Source: Hyphomicrobium sp. MC1 (lineage in GTDB: Bacteria > Pseudomonadota > Alphaproteobacteria > Rhizobiales > Hyphomicrobiaceae). From it: DNA of 64,000 bases. Where the stretch lies: contig NC_015717.1 in NCBI RefSeq assembly GCF_000253295.1, positions 3,596,001 through 3,660,000 of the forward strand, read 5' to 3'. Below, piece after piece: positions 27,223 to 35,306 of this stretch. The first letter of the stretch is position 1. Each line of letters opens with the position of its first letter. Under the pieces are notes generated by a model. That model was not told the DNA's origin, made no database searches, and saw nothing but the letters and a program-made list of their open reading frames with translations. The position numbers and the translations under genes are program-made.

Positions 27223-27918
27223 ATGAGCTGGAAGACAGCCTACCGGTCCATTTATTACGACGGCGCGCCGGAGCCAGCCGATCCCGACCTTTCCAAAGCC
27301 CACACCGCCCTCCTCATCATCGACGTCCAGAACACATACCTTGAACGGCCAGACCGGGCGTCGCTTTCGGCCGAAGACCAACGCCGGTACGACGCCTGGA
27401 CGCCTTTCCACGACCGCATGCATCAAACCGTGCTGCCGCGAACCAAGGATTTGCTCGCGACCTTCCGCAAAAACGGCATCGAATGCCTGTTTGCCCGCAT
27501 CGCCTGCCACACCAAGGACGGGCGGGACCGGTCGCTATCGCAGAAGATGCCAGGCTGGAACAACCTGCTGCTGCCGAAGGACGAGCTGCCGTCGCAGATC
27601 GTGCCGGACCTTGCCCCCGTCGGCGATGAAATCGTCGTGACGAAGACAACGGATAGCGCACTGACGGGAACGAACCTGCGCCTTATCCTTACCAACCTCG
27701 GGATCAAGACCGTCGTCTGCTGCGGGATCTTTACCGACCAATGTGTCTCATCGACGGTGAGGAGCTTGGCAGATGAAAGTTTCGCTGTCGTCGTGGTCGA
27801 GGACTGCTGCGCGGCTGGCTCGGACGAGCTTCACCATAAGGAGCTCGAGATCATGAATATGATCTACTGCCACGTCATGTCGAGCACGGAACTCAAACAG
27901 ATCATGGGCCTGGGCTGA
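27223..27918 (+). CDS. Isochorismatase-like cysteine hydrolase
   Basis: 231-residue member of the isochorismatase/nicotinamidase fold. The catalytic triad reads D34 (LLIIDVQN), K141 (VTKTTDSALTGT) and C174 (GIFTDQCVSST), so it should be an active amidase or hydrolase. The start was set at MSWKTAYRSI, 10 bases after the small subunit stop and preceded by GAAAGG. Being third in the dehydratase operon, it probably handles a nitrogen-containing relative of the substrate, for example an amide or carbamoyl compound; the substrate cannot be told. Such hydrolases are not a standard part of pdu or eut operons. Confidence 0.85.
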   Translation: MSWKTAYRSIYYDGAPEPADPDLSKAHTALLIIDVQNTYLERPDRASLSAEDQRRYDAWTPFHDRMHQTVLPRTKDLLATFRKNGIECLFARIACHTKDGRDRSLSQKMPGWNNLLLPKDELPSQIVPDLAPVGDEIVVTKTTDSALTGTNLRLILTNLGIKTVVCCGIFTDQCVSSTVRSLADESFAVVVVEDCCAAGSDELHHKELEIMNMIYCHVMSSTELKQIMGLG

Positions 27919-27930
27919 AGTAGGTCAAGT

Positions 27931-27950
27931 TTTGACAGCGCAATGTCAAA
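27931..27950. promoter_or_regulatory. Inverted repeat upstream of the permease, candidate operator
   Basis: TTTGACA at 27931-27937 and TGTCAAA at 27944-27950 form a perfect seven-base inverted repeat with a six-base spacer, 13 bases after the hydrolase stop. It is not followed by a T-run, so an operator is more likely than a terminator. The left arm contains TTGACA, which could also serve as a -35 box. Confidence 0.4.
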
Positions 27951-28013
27951 CCTTGCACTGCGCCGCACATATACGCTCGTCGACTATGTGCGCACTGCCT
28001 GGAATACCTGATG

Positions 28014-28030
28014 CATGGCGATCCGCCATG
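28014..28030. promoter_or_regulatory. Second inverted repeat upstream of the permease
   Basis: CATGGCG at 28014-28020 and CGCCATG at 28024-28030 are perfect seven-base arms around a three-base centre, about 90 bases before the permease start. It may be a regulator site; the sequence differs from the repeat at 27931. Confidence 0.35.
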
Positions 28031-28121
28031 AATCACCGCCGGATAGTACGTGTACGATTTAATATCGCGCCGAACAGATCCTGGATGTTCGGCTGACCAC
28101 AACCCAGGGGGAGTAGCCAAC

Positions 28122-29669
28122 GTGACATCACCAAACACCAGTACTCTCGAAGCCACAGAGAGCTTCGATGTAAGTAAGGATGGGTCGGTCGACAAGTTGC
28201 ACGCCAAGGCCATCGGCTTGATTGGCGTGTTATTCTTGACGGTGACCGGCGCCGCACCCGAATCCGCCATGCTCGGCAACGTGCCGTTCGCAGCGGGCTT
28301 CGGCAACGGCATTTATGTTCCAGCGGCGTTCCTGCTCGCCACGATCGTGCTGACGATCTTTTCCGTCGGCTATGCTGCGATGGCGAGCAAGGTCTCCTCA
28401 GTCGGCGGGTTCTATTCCTTCATCAGCTTGGGTCTTGGTCGGGATGTGGGTATGGCGGCGGGCATTGCGTCGCTGGCGTCCTACAGCGTGTTCGAAGCCT
28501 CGCTGACGGGTCTGTTCGCTTTCTTCGGCAACTCCTGGCTCCAATCCCACTTCGGCATCAATGTGCCGTGGATCTATCTCGCTCTCTTCGTAGTCGTCTT
28601 GAGCTCTATCCTCTCCTACCAGGACGTGCAGCTTTCGGTGAAGGTCTTGGGCGCGGCCCTGGTGTTCGAAGTCATCATGCTGACGATCTTCGACGTCGGC
28701 GTGTTCCTCGCAAAGGGTCCCGGCGCATTCAACCTTGAATCGCTCAACGTGCTCCACGTCATGACGCCGGTTGTCGCTCAGAAAGTCGGCACGGTCGATA
28801 TCGCGGCGGGCGCGGCGGCGGTCGGCGTGTTCATGGCATTCTGGTCATGGGTCGGCTTCGAGATGGCGCCGAACTATGCGGAAGAATCGGTTAATCCGAA
28901 GCACATCATTCCGCGGTCGCTGTACTATTCCGTCATCGGTCTCGGCATTTTTTACATTATCACGAGCTGGTGCGCGATTTCGGCCTACCCGACCGAGGGC
29001 GACATGCTGGCGAAAGCCGTCGGTGACTCTGGCAACTTCTTCCTTGCGCCGCTGACGCAGTTCGTCGGACAGTGGGCAACGGAAGCCATGGCCCTTCTGA
29101 TCCTGACCAGCTCGTTCGCTTGCAGCATGGCTTTCCACAATACGGCCGCCCGCTACATGTACTCGCTCGGTCGTGAGGGCGTGCTGCCGGGCGTTCTCGG
29201 CAAGACACATCCGACGCACAAGAGCCCTCACGTGGCATCCGTCGTCCAGACGCTGCTCGCTGCTTTGTGGATCCTCTTGTTCGCCTACTTCGCGGGAACG
29301 AATGACCCGAACGCCCAGGCGTATCTCGGCGTTTACACGATGCTCGCCGTTCTCGGCACGATGCTCCTGCTCATCCTGCAGGCCGTCGTCTCGATCGCGA
29401 TCATCGTCTACTTCCGGGCCAACCATCCGGGCGAAGTCAACATCTTCGCTGGCCTGATCGCGCCGGTCATAGCGTTCGTCTCCCAGGTCTATCTTGTCTA
29501 CTTGCTGGTTCAGAATCTTGAAACATTCGGCGGTACGGGCAGCTTCGGCGGCCGCATCCCGCTGATTGCCTTCATCATTCTGGGCGTAGGTCTGGTCTGG
29601 GGCCTGGCACTGCGCGTGATCTCGCCTGCGGCACACGCTCGTATCGGCCGCATGGTCCTGAACGAGTAG
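28122..29669 (+). CDS. APC-family amino acid/amine permease
   Basis: 515-residue secondary transporter with about twelve membrane helices. The first helix carries the APC substrate-binding loop in TVTGAAPESAMLGNVPFAAGFGNG, and WSWVGFEMAPNYAEESVNP in helix 6 is typical of the amino acid-polyamine-organocation group. The GTG start at 28122 has GGGGGAG upstream at good spacing; a longer frame exists but lacks this. Position after the dehydratase genes and near the kinase suggests uptake of an amino alcohol or amine. A rho-independent terminator follows, so the gene closes the transcript. Confidence 0.88.
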   Translation: MTSPNTSTLEATESFDVSKDGSVDKLHAKAIGLIGVLFLTVTGAAPESAMLGNVPFAAGFGNGIYVPAAFLLATIVLTIFSVGYAAMASKVSSVGGFYSFISLGLGRDVGMAAGIASLASYSVFEASLTGLFAFFGNSWLQSHFGINVPWIYLALFVVVLSSILSYQDVQLSVKVLGAALVFEVIMLTIFDVGVFLAKGPGAFNLESLNVLHVMTPVVAQKVGTVDIAAGAAAVGVFMAFWSWVGFEMAPNYAEESVNPKHIIPRSLYYSVIGLGIFYIITSWCAISAYPTEGDMLAKAVGDSGNFFLAPLTQFVGQWATEAMALLILTSSFACSMAFHNTAARYMYSLGREGVLPGVLGKTHPTHKSPHVASVVQTLLAALWILLFAYFAGTNDPNAQAYLGVYTMLAVLGTMLLLILQAVVSIAIIVYFRANHPGEVNIFAGLIAPVIAFVSQVYLVYLLVQNLETFGGTGSFGGRIPLIAFIILGVGLVWGLALRVISPAAHARIGRMVLNE

Positions 29670-29694
29670 TCGACGCTCATATAGAACGAAACCC

Positions 29695-29729
29695 AAAAGG
29701 CGGACGCTGAACCTCGGCGCCCGCCTTTT
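29695..29729 (+). terminator. Rho-independent terminator after the permease gene
   Basis: AAAAGGCGGACGC and GCGCCCGCCTTTT form a 13-base stem with one mismatch and a nine-base loop, with the T-run inside the 3' arm. It lies 26 bases after the permease stop and 37 bases before the SDR start. Because of the A- and T-runs it could work in both directions. Confidence 0.8.
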
Positions 29730-29765
29730 CATCACATAACCGCACGAAAAAAGGGAGCAAGTGCA

Positions 29766-30545
29766 ATGCTCACGTCTATCGCAGGCAAGTCGGTCATCGT
29801 GACCGGCGCGAGCAAAGGGATCGGCAAAGGCATCGCCAGCGTGTTCGCGAAGAACGGCGGCAAGGTTTTCGTCGTGTCCCGCCACCTCGACGAGGCGGAA
29901 GCAACGGCCGAAGAATTTCGCAAGGCCGGCGGAACGGCAAAGGGCTTCGCAGCCGACATCACCAGCATGGGCGATATGCAGATGCTCGCGGAGGCCGCCG
30001 CAAGCGCTCACGGCGGCATCGACATTCTTTGCGCCAATGCCGGGATCTTCCCGCAGACCAAGATCGAAGACCTGTCGCCGGAAGACTGGGATTTCGTTTC
30101 CTCGACGAACCTCAAGGGCACGTTCCTACCGATCAAGGCCTGCCTGCCGTATCTCAAGAAATCGGACCAGGGTCGGATCGTCATCACGTCGTCGATCACC
30201 GGACCGGTCACCGGCTTTCCGGGCTGGGCGCACTACGGTGCAACGAAAGCCGGTCAGCTGGGCTTCATGCGCACGGCATGCATCGAGTTCGCGAAATACG
30301 GCATTACCGTCAATGCGGTTTTACCGGGCAACATCAAGACGGAAGGCCTGGCTGCACTCGGACCCGACTATGAGAAGTCGATGGCGGCATCAATCCCGCT
30401 CAACAAGCTCGGCACCGTGGAAGACATCGGCTATGCGGCGCTGTTCCTTGCTTCGAAGGAAGCCGCTTACATCACCGGACAGACGATCATCGTCGATGGC
30501 GGCCAAATTTTGCCGGAGAGCATGGATGCCCTCGCACAAGCTTGA
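29766..30545 (+). CDS. Short-chain dehydrogenase, candidate amino-alcohol dehydrogenase
   Basis: 259-residue classical SDR. TGASKGIG is at 13-20, the CANAG motif near 89-93, the serine in TSSITGPVTG (141-150), and the catalytic pair Y157 and K161. It resembles the SDR of the mycobacterial aminopropanol microcompartment, a 1-amino-2-propanol dehydrogenase, in gene context; the resemblance in sequence is my impression and not a computed score. A possible role is interconversion of aminoacetone and 1-amino-2-propanol, or oxidation of the substrate alcohol. It has its own ribosome site (AAGGGAG) and begins after a terminator, so it may have its own promoter. Confidence 0.82.
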   Translation: MLTSIAGKSVIVTGASKGIGKGIASVFAKNGGKVFVVSRHLDEAEATAEEFRKAGGTAKGFAADITSMGDMQMLAEAAASAHGGIDILCANAGIFPQTKIEDLSPEDWDFVSSTNLKGTFLPIKACLPYLKKSDQGRIVITSSITGPVTGFPGWAHYGATKAGQLGFMRTACIEFAKYGITVNAVLPGNIKTEGLAALGPDYEKSMAASIPLNKLGTVEDIGYAALFLASKEAAYITGQTIIVDGGQILPESMDALAQA

Positions 30546-30590
30546 GTCGGTGTAAGGTTAGATTAAGCGCCGCGAGCGCGTCGCCGAAGA

Positions 30591-31670
30591 TCACCCGTGG
30601 TTACGGAGAACTTCGGCACGTAGCGCTCGCGGCGACAGCCCCGTCCAGCGGCGGACCGCACGACTGAAAGCGGAAAGCTCGGAATATCCCACCAGAAAAG
30701 CGATTTCGGAAAACGACAGCTGGCGCTGGCGTACATAAGACAGCGCCAGATCGCGGCGCGTGTTCTCGACCAGCGTGCTGTAGCTCAGGCCGTCGTAATG
30801 AAGTTCGCGTTGGATGGTCGAGAGCGGCAGTCGCAGCTCGGCAGCGACGCCTTCAATCGGCGGAAACCCTTCAGGCAGCTTGGCGCGGACGGCGCTGCGG
30901 ACACGGTCAGTCACGCTAAAGCGAACGTCCTGGCGTTCGGAAAGCCGTTCGAGACAAAGCTTCATCGCCGACATCAGCCGCGGATCGGCGGCCGGCATGA
31001 TGTGCCGCAAAATCTGCGGGCGGAAGACGATGGCATTTGTCGGTTGGGCAAAGAATGCAGGCGCCGCGAAAGCGCGCTCATGCTCGCGCCATTGTTCGGG
31101 CTTGGGATGCTCGAAATGAACCTCTTCTGGCGCCCAGCTCTGGCCCATCGCCTCGCGAATGAAATTCAGGAACATACCGAGCGACAGCTCGGCGTCCTGG
31201 CGACGCTCGACGATTTGAGGAGCATCGACCCGGTATTCCAGCCGCATCAGGCCTTCTGGCGACATCTTGAGCGCCATCGAGGACGACTGCTGGTGCAGCG
31301 GAAAGAGACCGACGAGAGTTTCGAGCGCCGCGCCTACCGTCGGCGCCGACAACGAGGCGTAGCCCCAGAGACCGAGATCGCGCGGATCAAAAGCGTGGCC
31401 GAACCACAGTCCGAAGTTATCGTTGCGCGTGATACGCGCGCTTTCCTCAAACAGGCGGCAATAGGAACTGAGGCTGAGCTGAAGCGTCGGCGATCCGGCC
31501 ATTTCCGGCGAGATGCCGGCATTGCCGAAAATGCGATCGACGTCGCCGCGCTGGCGTTCGATAAACTTGACAATGCCGGTTGCGGCGGACGCAAGGACCG
31601 AGGGATCGGCACCTCTGCCAATCGCGCTGCCGGCGTCCGACGCCATTGTATCGCCAATACTGGTTCCCAT
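30591..31670 (-). CDS. AraC-family regulator (OruR/ArgR-like domain layout)
   Basis: 359-residue transcription factor. An N-terminal ligand-binding region of the arabinose-binding-like type, as in ornithine utilisation regulator OruR (about 20-220), precedes a C-terminal double helix-turn-helix (about 260-355) with LPLSTIQRELHYDGLSYSTLVE and LSFSEIAFLVGYSELSAFSRAVRRWTGLSP. It is convergent with the SDR, 45 bases away, and lies between the permease/SDR side and the kinase side of the cluster. It is the most likely activator for the amino-alcohol genes. AGGAA sits six bases before the ATG. Confidence 0.85.
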   Translation of the reverse strand: MGTSIGDTMASDAGSAIGRGADPSVLASAATGIVKFIERQRGDVDRIFGNAGISPEMAGSPTLQLSLSSYCRLFEESARITRNDNFGLWFGHAFDPRDLGLWGYASLSAPTVGAALETLVGLFPLHQQSSSMALKMSPEGLMRLEYRVDAPQIVERRQDAELSLGMFLNFIREAMGQSWAPEEVHFEHPKPEQWREHERAFAAPAFFAQPTNAIVFRPQILRHIMPAADPRLMSAMKLCLERLSERQDVRFSVTDRVRSAVRAKLPEGFPPIEGVAAELRLPLSTIQRELHYDGLSYSTLVENTRRDLALSYVRQRQLSFSEIAFLVGYSELSAFSRAVRRWTGLSPRALRAEVLRNHG

Positions 31671-31799
31671 CGGTTCCTGATGAGAAGTTGCCTATCTCGA
31701 AGAGAAAAAGGCTATCAGATGCCGCCGCGTGGTCAACCGGCGCGCACGCTGAATTATTCGGCATTCAATACTAGCAACTGCACAATTGCGCTGCAGCAA

Positions 31800-32867
31800 T
31801 CAGCCGAACAGGCGACCAAGAACGCCTTTTTTGGGGACTGGCGCCGCAACCGTGCTGACGTTGGGCCGGCCGTACGCTGAGAGATATTTTTCGCAAAGCG
31901 GTATCGACTCGCGCGTGTAGTCGACGCCCATAGACTGCGCCAACTCTGTCTCCGAGTGCGAACCAATCCAGGCGACGAGCAGCAGGCGGCGCAGCATCAC
32001 GAATGTCGCGATTTCGTTCTCTTCCTCGGGACTTAAGGCGCCGACGCGGCGATAGCCACGCACCCAAGCCTGCAAAAGCTCTGGCACCTCCGGTGTGTGC
32101 TCGAAGAAGGAGACAGTGGTGGCGCAATCGTAAAGCAGCCAGGAGAAGCCGCTATCATCGAAATCGATCACCTTAACGGTGCTGCCATCCATCAGGAGGT
32201 TGGCAAGGCGCATATCGCCATGAACGAGATTGAAACGGTCGGGCGATTTGCCGAAGGCTTCAAGGCGCTGCTCGATCAGGGCGACGGTTTCGGTGAAGGC
32301 TTCCATCGCCTCCGACGTCATGCCCATGCCGTTTTTCCAATAGCCCCAATGCGGGCGGCTGCCGAGACTGGTCTCGAAATCCCAAGAATGACGTTCGAAC
32401 CAGACAGGGCGGCGCCATTTGCGGACGTGGGCGTGCATGCGCGCGGCCGTCTCGCCTAAAAGCTCAAATCCCGCGACGTCCGTGCGTTCGGGCTCGGCAC
32501 CATTTTCCCAATCGAAGAGCACCACATTGCGTGGATTGGGCAGGCCTTCGCCTGCAAGGGTCTGGATGTATTCACCGTCAAGGCCGCGGACAGGCACCGG
32601 CGTGGCAACGCCGCCGGTTTCGCGCAGCGATGCAAGCCAGGCCAGTTCCGACGCAATCGCCGTGCGCGAATGATATCCCTCGCGGTGGACGCGCAGCGCC
32701 CACTTGCGGCCGGTGCCGTCTTCGACCTTGTACGTCGCGTTTTCGGATACGTTAATGAGTTTGACTTGGACACTGTCAGGCAGCCCAAACCTCTTTACCG
32801 AGCCTTCGGCCACACTTTGCAGGCGTTGCAGCAGCTCTTCGTGGGTTAGTTCGTCGGCACCCGTCAT
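31800..32867 (-). CDS. APH-fold kinase, candidate amino-alcohol kinase
   Basis: 355-residue member of the aminoglycoside phosphotransferase/homoserine kinase II fold. The catalytic loop is H216-G217-D218 with MRLANLL following, and the metal-binding DFD is D235-F236-D237. Relatives phosphorylate hydroxylysine, ethanolamine or, in the mycobacterial RMM microcompartment, (S)-1-amino-2-propanol. With the phospho-lyase at 22920 it forms a complete kinase plus lyase route. It is encoded 160 bases downstream of patD on the same strand. The C-terminal tail (PKKGVLGRLFG) is short and basic. An antibiotic-resistance role is unlikely in this context. Confidence 0.82.
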   Translation of the reverse strand: MTGADELTHEELLQRLQSVAEGSVKRFGLPDSVQVKLINVSENATYKVEDGTGRKWALRVHREGYHSRTAIASELAWLASLRETGGVATPVPVRGLDGEYIQTLAGEGLPNPRNVVLFDWENGAEPERTDVAGFELLGETAARMHAHVRKWRRPVWFERHSWDFETSLGSRPHWGYWKNGMGMTSEAMEAFTETVALIEQRLEAFGKSPDRFNLVHGDMRLANLLMDGSTVKVIDFDDSGFSWLLYDCATTVSFFEHTPEVPELLQAWVRGYRRVGALSPEEENEIATFVMLRRLLLVAWIGSHSETELAQSMGVDYTRESIPLCEKYLSAYGRPNVSTVAAPVPKKGVLGRLFG

Positions 32868-32950
32868 TGTCGTTTCGAAATCCCGTGTGTTCCCGTGCGA
32901 TCCGTCTCGTCGACCACACCAATTTCCGTTGAGAGCACACTATGAAGCGA

Positions 32951-33010
32951 CGGCAAAGAGGACTTGACCTCTTCGCCGCCGCAGTTGACAGGGCAGCGCA
33001 TCGTGCTGCC
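32951..33010. terminator. Two hairpins between patD and the kinase gene
   Basis: CGGCAAAGAGG (32951-32961) pairs with CCTCTTCGCCG (32968-32978) with one mismatch, and GGCAGC (32992-32997) pairs with GCTGCC (33005-33010). They follow the patD stop in the direction of transcription. Without a T-run they may reduce rather than stop read-through into the kinase gene. Confidence 0.4.
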
Positions 33011-33027
33011 GCGCAATATTTACAGGA

Positions 33028-34455
33028 TCAGAGCTTCACCATCACGTGACGCGGCACGGTGTAATCCTCAAGCGCGTACATCGAGAGGTCTTTGCCGTAG
33101 CCCGACATTTTGAGACCGCCGTGGGGCATCTCGCTGCAAAGCATGAAGTGCGTGTTGACCCAGGTGCAGCCGTACTGCAGGCGGGAGGCGACCTTCATGC
33201 CCTTGGCGATATCCGACGTCCAGACCGAGGATGCGAGGCCGTAGTCGCTGTCGTTCGCCCAGGCGATGGCTTCCTCCGCGTCGTCGAACGGCGTGACCGA
33301 AACGACCGGGCCGAAGACTTCCTTGCGCACGATTTCGTCTTCCTGCTGCGCACCGGCAATAAGCGTCGGCTCGAAGAAGAAGCCTTTGCCCGTTGGCGCC
33401 TTGCCGCCAGCCGCAACGCTGACATGGTTCAACTGCGACGCACGCTCGACGAAGCCCTGCACACGGCCCTTCTGAGCCGACGAGATCAGCGGACCGAGGT
33501 CATTGTCGTCGTCGTTCGGCTGGTTGAACTTCAGACTGCTGACGGCGCTCGCCAGATCGGCGACGAGATTGTCATAGACCTTCTTGCCGGCGTAGATGCG
33601 GCAAGCGGCGGTGCAATCCTGACCAGCGTTGTAGAAACCGAAGATCTTCACGCCTTCAACAACGGAAGCAATGTCGGCATCATCGAAAACGATGACCGGT
33701 GCCTTGCCGCCGAGTTCAAGATGTGTGCGCTTGATGTTCGAGACCGCAGCTTGAAGCACTTTCTGGCCGGTCCCGATGCTGCCCGTCAGTGAAACCATCG
33801 CGACCTTGGGATGGTTGATGAGCGCCGAACCGGTGGTCGCGCCCTTGCCGACGACGATGTTGACGACGCCTTCGGGGAAGATGTCGGCGATGAGCTTGCC
33901 GAGTTTCAGCAGCGTCAGCGGCGTCTGCTCGGACGGCTTCAGCACGATGGTGTTGCCGCCTGCGAGCGCGGGGCCGAGCTTCCAAGCCGCCATCATCAGC
34001 GGGTAGTTCCAAGGTGCGATCGAACCGACGACGCCGACGGGATCGCGGCGGATCATCGACGTGTGTCCGGCGAGATATTCGCCTGCGACGGGGCCGTGCA
34101 TATTGCGAACGGCGGCGGCAAAGTAACGGAAGCAATCGACAATCGCGGGCATCTCGTCCTGAAGAACCCGGATACGCGGCTTGCCGGTATTCAGCGCTTC
34201 GAGCGCTGCGAAGGCTTCCGATTCCTTTTCGACCGCATCGGCGAGCTTCAAGAGCAGGGTCGAGCGTTCGGCGGGCGTCGTCTGCGACCAGGTCTTGAAG
34301 GCCTTTTCGGCAGCGCTGACGGCCGCATCGACCTGCGCGACGGACGCGTCAGGAAGATTGGTGATGACCTCTTCCGTCTTCGGGTTGACGATCGGTTCGG
34401 GCGCGTCGGTTCCGGCAACGAAGTCCGAACCGATCAGCATGTTTGTTTCGAGCAT
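33028..34455 (-). CDS. patD: Gamma-aminobutyraldehyde dehydrogenase
   Basis: 475-residue NAD-dependent aldehyde dehydrogenase closely following the E. coli PatD/YdcW pattern: EYLAGHTSMIRRDPVGVV, SIAPWNYPLMMAAWKLGPAL, KRTHLELGGKAPVIVFDDAD, the catalytic cysteine in YNAGQDCTAACRIY, and the end EDYTVPRHVMVKL. It oxidises 4-aminobutanal from putrescine to GABA. It is the last gene of a ydcS-T-U-V-W-like operon, 32 bases after the second permease gene, in the same order as in E. coli. It may also accept the aldehydes produced by the neighbouring amino-alcohol enzymes. Confidence 0.9.
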   Translation of the reverse strand: MLETNMLIGSDFVAGTDAPEPIVNPKTEEVITNLPDASVAQVDAAVSAAEKAFKTWSQTTPAERSTLLLKLADAVEKESEAFAALEALNTGKPRIRVLQDEMPAIVDCFRYFAAAVRNMHGPVAGEYLAGHTSMIRRDPVGVVGSIAPWNYPLMMAAWKLGPALAGGNTIVLKPSEQTPLTLLKLGKLIADIFPEGVVNIVVGKGATTGSALINHPKVAMVSLTGSIGTGQKVLQAAVSNIKRTHLELGGKAPVIVFDDADIASVVEGVKIFGFYNAGQDCTAACRIYAGKKVYDNLVADLASAVSSLKFNQPNDDDNDLGPLISSAQKGRVQGFVERASQLNHVSVAAGGKAPTGKGFFFEPTLIAGAQQEDEIVRKEVFGPVVSVTPFDDAEEAIAWANDSDYGLASSVWTSDIAKGMKVASRLQYGCTWVNTHFMLCSEMPHGGLKMSGYGKDLSMYALEDYTVPRHVMVKL

Positions 34456-34487
34456 GGTTTTCCTCCAATGATCGCTCGGGCGCCTCG

Positions 34488-35306
34488 TTACTTCGAGGAG
34501 CCGCCAGTGTGTTCGCCTTCCCGCGTCAGGTAGTAGGCCGCGAGAATGGGCAATAGTGTTACGAGAAAGACGAAGACGGCGACGACGTTCGTCACCGGCC
34601 GCTGCCGCGGACGGATCAGTTCGGACAGCATCCAGATTGGCAATGTCGTCTGTTGTCCGGCCGTGAACGTGGTGACGATGACCTCGTCGAACGATAGCGC
34701 GAATGCGAGCATGCCGCCTGCGAGCAGCGCGGTGCCGATTTGCGGCAGGATGACATAGCGGAACGTCTGGAAGCCGTCGGCGCCGAGGTCCATCGATGCC
34801 TCGACAAGATTGCCTGACAGCCGCCGGAAGCGTGCCACCGCGTTATTGTAAACGACGACGATGCAGAACGTGGCGTGACCGAGCATGATCGTCCAGACCG
34901 AGAACGGTATGCTCATGATGTCGAAGGCGGAGCGCAGCGCGATACCGGTGATGATGCCGGGCAGTGCGATCGGCAGCACGAACAACAGCGAAATCGTTTC
35001 GCGGCCGAAAAATTTCGCGCGGGAGAGTGCAGCAGCCGCAAGCGTGCCGAAGATCAGCGCGAGAATGGTCGCGATAGCCGCGACTTGCAGCGACAGATAG
35101 AGCGGCGGCCAGATATCGGGCCGTGAATTCCAGGCGACGCCGAACCACTTCGTAGTCAGCCCCGGCGGCGGAAATTCAAAGCTCTTTTCCTCGGTCGTGA
35201 AGGCATAGAGGAAAATGAAGAACAGCGGCAGGTGCAGGAACAGCAGTCCGGCAGTCGCCGAGATCCTCAGCCCAAGAGGCGATTTCGTCTTGCCGTTAGA
35301 GGACAT
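34488..35306 (-). CDS. ydcV: ABC transporter permease (YdcV/PotC-like)
   Basis: Second inner-membrane permease of a spermidine/putrescine-type importer. 272 residues with about six membrane helices and the EAA loop in EASMDLGADGFQTFRYVILPQIG, which contacts the ATPase. It overlaps ydcU by 11 bases. The gene order ydcS-T-U-V-patD matches the E. coli operon. Confidence 0.9.
   Translation of the reverse strand: MSSNGKTKSPLGLRISATAGLLFLHLPLFFIFLYAFTTEEKSFEFPPPGLTTKWFGVAWNSRPDIWPPLYLSLQVAAIATILALIFGTLAAAALSRAKFFGRETISLLFVLPIALPGIITGIALRSAFDIMSIPFSVWTIMLGHATFCIVVVYNNAVARFRRLSGNLVEASMDLGADGFQTFRYVILPQIGTALLAGGMLAFALSFDEVIVTTFTAGQQTTLPIWMLSELIRPRQRPVTNVVAVFVFLVTLLPILAAYYLTREGEHTGGSSK

Noticed and set aside
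28845..30011. 388-codon open frame antisense to the permease and SDR
   Set aside because: It crosses two real genes and a terminator and has no protein features.
31800..32867. Aminoglycoside resistance gene
   Set aside because: The APH fold is shared by many small-molecule kinases; the catabolic context and lack of any mobile element argue for an amino-alcohol kinase.
21412..34455. Bacterial microcompartment shell genes
   Set aside because: No short BMC-domain protein of about 90-110 residues or pentamer-type vertex protein is encoded among the genes or gaps.
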